From positions 308,555 to 372,554 of the forward strand of contig JAULBX010022186.1 in assembly GCA_032358255.1 (NCBI GenBank): a stretch of DNA of 64,000 nt. Reading direction: 5' to 3'. Positions within the stretch are counted from its first letter, which is position 1. Each line of letters starts with the position of its first letter. The notes under the pieces were generated by a model. The model did not search any database. It was given only the letters and a program-made list of their open reading frames with translations, and was not told where the DNA came from. Below, one piece after another: positions 62,714-64,000 of the stretch. This stretch comes from Heterotrichella gracilis (taxonomy: Eukaryota; Sar; Xanthophyceae; Tribonematales; Xanthonemataceae). Made by a program: the position numbers and the translations under genes.

Positions 62714-63769
62714 CTACCCCTGCTCTTCATTCACGTAAAACAACTTATAGTATTTTAAACCTTTTTCTTCATCGTAACCGCGCTCCACATAGTCGTGGCG
62801 GGCATGAATGTAGATGTGAAAATTCTTATCCAGTTTTACTACGCTACGCATATACTTCTGGTTCTTCTTCACCGCCGTTTGCGAAACATCAAACTCATCA
62901 ATGGCAGTAAGATCCATTTTTTTACTAAAATCCTTACGGTACTCTTTAAAGGCACCTATAAGTTCTGGCTCTACCAAAACTTCTTTTTCAAAGTCCTTAA
63001 TGTCAAACCTGTCTTTTTCCTTGAAGTAAGAGGTACTTTTGTTAAGCATCATCATTTGATCCTGCTTGTTCACATTATTCTCCTCCGTCAAAATTTGCTC
63101 GCAAAAGCCACGTGAAGTATCAATAAAGTTTTTGGTGTGGTAATAAGCATTTGGTTTAATTGTAGCGTTTAAAAAGTCCTCCTCCCAATATAGGGCGCAC
63201 TCTGCATTTCGATTATTGTTATCAATAATACTTAGTTTATAACCATTCTTTTTGTCGGTCTCAAATACTACGCAACCTTTGTCAAGTTTGTTAATATTTA
63301 TGCCATTATCGCAGTCTATGTCGAAATTGTCAACGTGCTGATAAACTTTCAGGTAAGTTTCTTTGTTCTCGGTCTTAAAAAAACCTATAGCGTTGCATAA
63401 TTCGCCGTCCACAACTGCATCTTTAAAGAAACAAGTGTAAAATTCACCGCCTTTTATCTTGGGGTGTATGCTTTGATCGTAAAGCTGTTTTGCAACCTTT
63501 TTGCTTTGTTTTACAAACTCTTTTTGGTCGGTAAACAGATCTTCGCAAGCGTTGGCAACACTTGCCAAAGAAACATCCACCTTACCTTTGAACTGGTAGT
63601 AAATATCGGTTTTAAAAGGACTTAAAAAGTAGCGTAAAACTGTATCTTTTACAAAATCATCCTTAAATTTAAATACTTTGTCGCTCAATGTCAGCTCTTC
63701 TCCCAGCCCTTTGTTACCAACAAAATGCACACAAAAATGTGTTAGTTCCGCACGTGAAAAATCTATCAT
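62714..63769 (-). CDS. Nucleoid-associated protein (NdpA/YejK family)
   Basis: The 351-residue protein matches the NdpA/YejK family along its length: the N-terminal RAELTHFCVHFVGNKGLGEELTLSD, FFKDAVVDGELCNAIGFFKTENKETYLKV, and the C-terminal RHDYVERGYDEEKGLKYYKLFY. These proteins bind the nucleoid; the biochemical role is not well known. It is divergent from the gene at the right edge. Confidence 0.85.
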   Translation of the reverse strand: MIDFSRAELTHFCVHFVGNKGLGEELTLSDKVFKFKDDFVKDTVLRYFLSPFKTDIYYQFKGKVDVSLASVANACEDLFTDQKEFVKQSKKVAKQLYDQSIHPKIKGGEFYTCFFKDAVVDGELCNAIGFFKTENKETYLKVYQHVDNFDIDCDNGININKLDKGCVVFETDKKNGYKLSIIDNNNRNAECALYWEEDFLNATIKPNAYYHTKNFIDTSRGFCEQILTEENNVNKQDQMMMLNKSTSYFKEKDRFDIKDFEKEVLVEPELIGAFKEYRKDFSKKMDLTAIDEFDVSQTAVKKNQKYMRSVVKLDKNFHIYIHARHDYVERGYDEEKGLKYYKLFYVNEEQG

Positions 63770-63895
63770 AATTATCTTTATTACCCGCTAAATATAGCAT
63801 TCCTGCGTAATTTACATTTAACAATATTTAAACAAGTTTTTAGCAAGTATGGCAAAATATATGATTGTGCAATATGATATTACGTATTAAAAATT

Positions 63896-63903
63896 TAAAT
63901 TTG
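63896..63903 (+). promoter_or_regulatory. Bacteroidota -7 promoter box
   Basis: TAAATTTG lies five bases before the ATG at 63909. It drives the gene that is cut by the right edge. Confidence 0.45.
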
Positions 63904-63908
63904 TACAT

Positions 63909-64000
63909 ATGCAAAAATTAATAAATAGAATAACCACTAAAACAGTCATACTTGTAGGGGTTATTATTCTTTCATCATTTACGTTCTTTAAGTACGTTTT
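63909..64000 (+). CDS. Start of a secreted or membrane-anchored protein, cut by window end
   Basis: The visible 30 residues begin MQKLINRITTKTVILVGVII and go on to LSSFTFFKYV, a basic lead and hydrophobic stretch like a signal anchor or peptide. The rest lies beyond the window, so no family can be named. Confidence 0.5.
   Translation, partial: MQKLINRITTKTVILVGVIILSSFTFFKYV

Noticed and set aside
1-64000. tRNA, rRNA, riboswitches or prophage genes
   Set aside because: I looked for cloverleaf and conserved rRNA sequences and for phage structural genes by eye and saw none; a covariance search could still find small RNAs.

Overview
The window is AT-rich chromosomal DNA from a member of the Bacteroidota. 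The evidence is: type IX secretion (T9SS) parts and cargo (a PorG/DUF6089-like barrel, a PorV/PorQ-family barrel, a very long C25 gingipain-fold protein and three secreted proteins with C-terminal sorting domains); promoters with the Bacteroidota TAnnTTTG box; BshA of bacillithiol synthesis; BatA, DUF3078, DUF1573 and YbbR-like proteins; and frequent TTG/GTG or one-base-overlap (TAATG, ATGA) starts. The genus cannot be fixed from the sequence alone. I saw no rRNA, tRNA, CRISPR array, prophage or intact insertion sequence.

Layout. 1-4870 (minus): a GT-C-like membrane glycosyltransferase cut by the window edge, an HD-domain/CoaD-like fusion, an M16 peptidase and a nitronate monooxygenase. 4949-8766 (plus): PorG-like barrel, then a DUF1573 lipoprotein-yajC-ybbR-coaE housekeeping run. 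8769-13720 (minus): TPR membrane protein, a degenerate dihydroorotase and BatA. 14658-17556: an accessory island (below). 17607-18920: a second TPR membrane protein. 18980-27055 (minus): sugar transferase and aminotransferase for surface glycans, a Smr/DUF2027 protein, ComEC, an M43 protease and an SPFH protein. 27117-38077: mixed housekeeping genes (TPR, ApaG, BshA, QueE, a DUF4173-LRR fusion, a NarL regulator, a cell-wall amidase, ArfB, MBOAT plus an SGNH-like partner). 38119-44216: the PorV/PorQ-family protein with the 1672-residue C25 protein. 44244-44630: gene debris. 44687-53221 (minus): MscL, a small helical protein, an OmpA/TSP3 protein, DUF3078, and a phosphorelay cluster (REC-REC, hybrid kinase, LytTR regulator). 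53523-64000: PH-domain protein, secreted proteins, DEAD-box helicase, an FMN glutamate-synthase-like protein, PurK, a META protein, a nucleoid-associated protein and others.

The most unusual part is 14658-17556. It reads as four consecutive one-gene cassettes, all on the plus strand. Each starts with a GTTRnnnnC core, and each of the four has the reverse complement of its own first ~9-18 bases just after its stop codon, followed by a long imperfect hairpin ending in AACGTTA at the next cassette. This is the architecture of integron attC sites, but no integrase is visible in the window, so it resembles a CALIN (attC cluster lacking an integrase). The sites fall into two alternating sequence classes, A-B-A-B, and the last one is cut off. 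The cargo is two small lipoproteins, one unknown soluble protein and one LRR-like protein.

Other points worth a second look: two TPR proteins that both stop just at the linker that normally leads into a SpoIIE/PP2C phosphatase; a shared operator-like motif upstream of the hybrid kinase and the REC-REC gene; and the HD-CoaD and DUF4173-LRR fusions.
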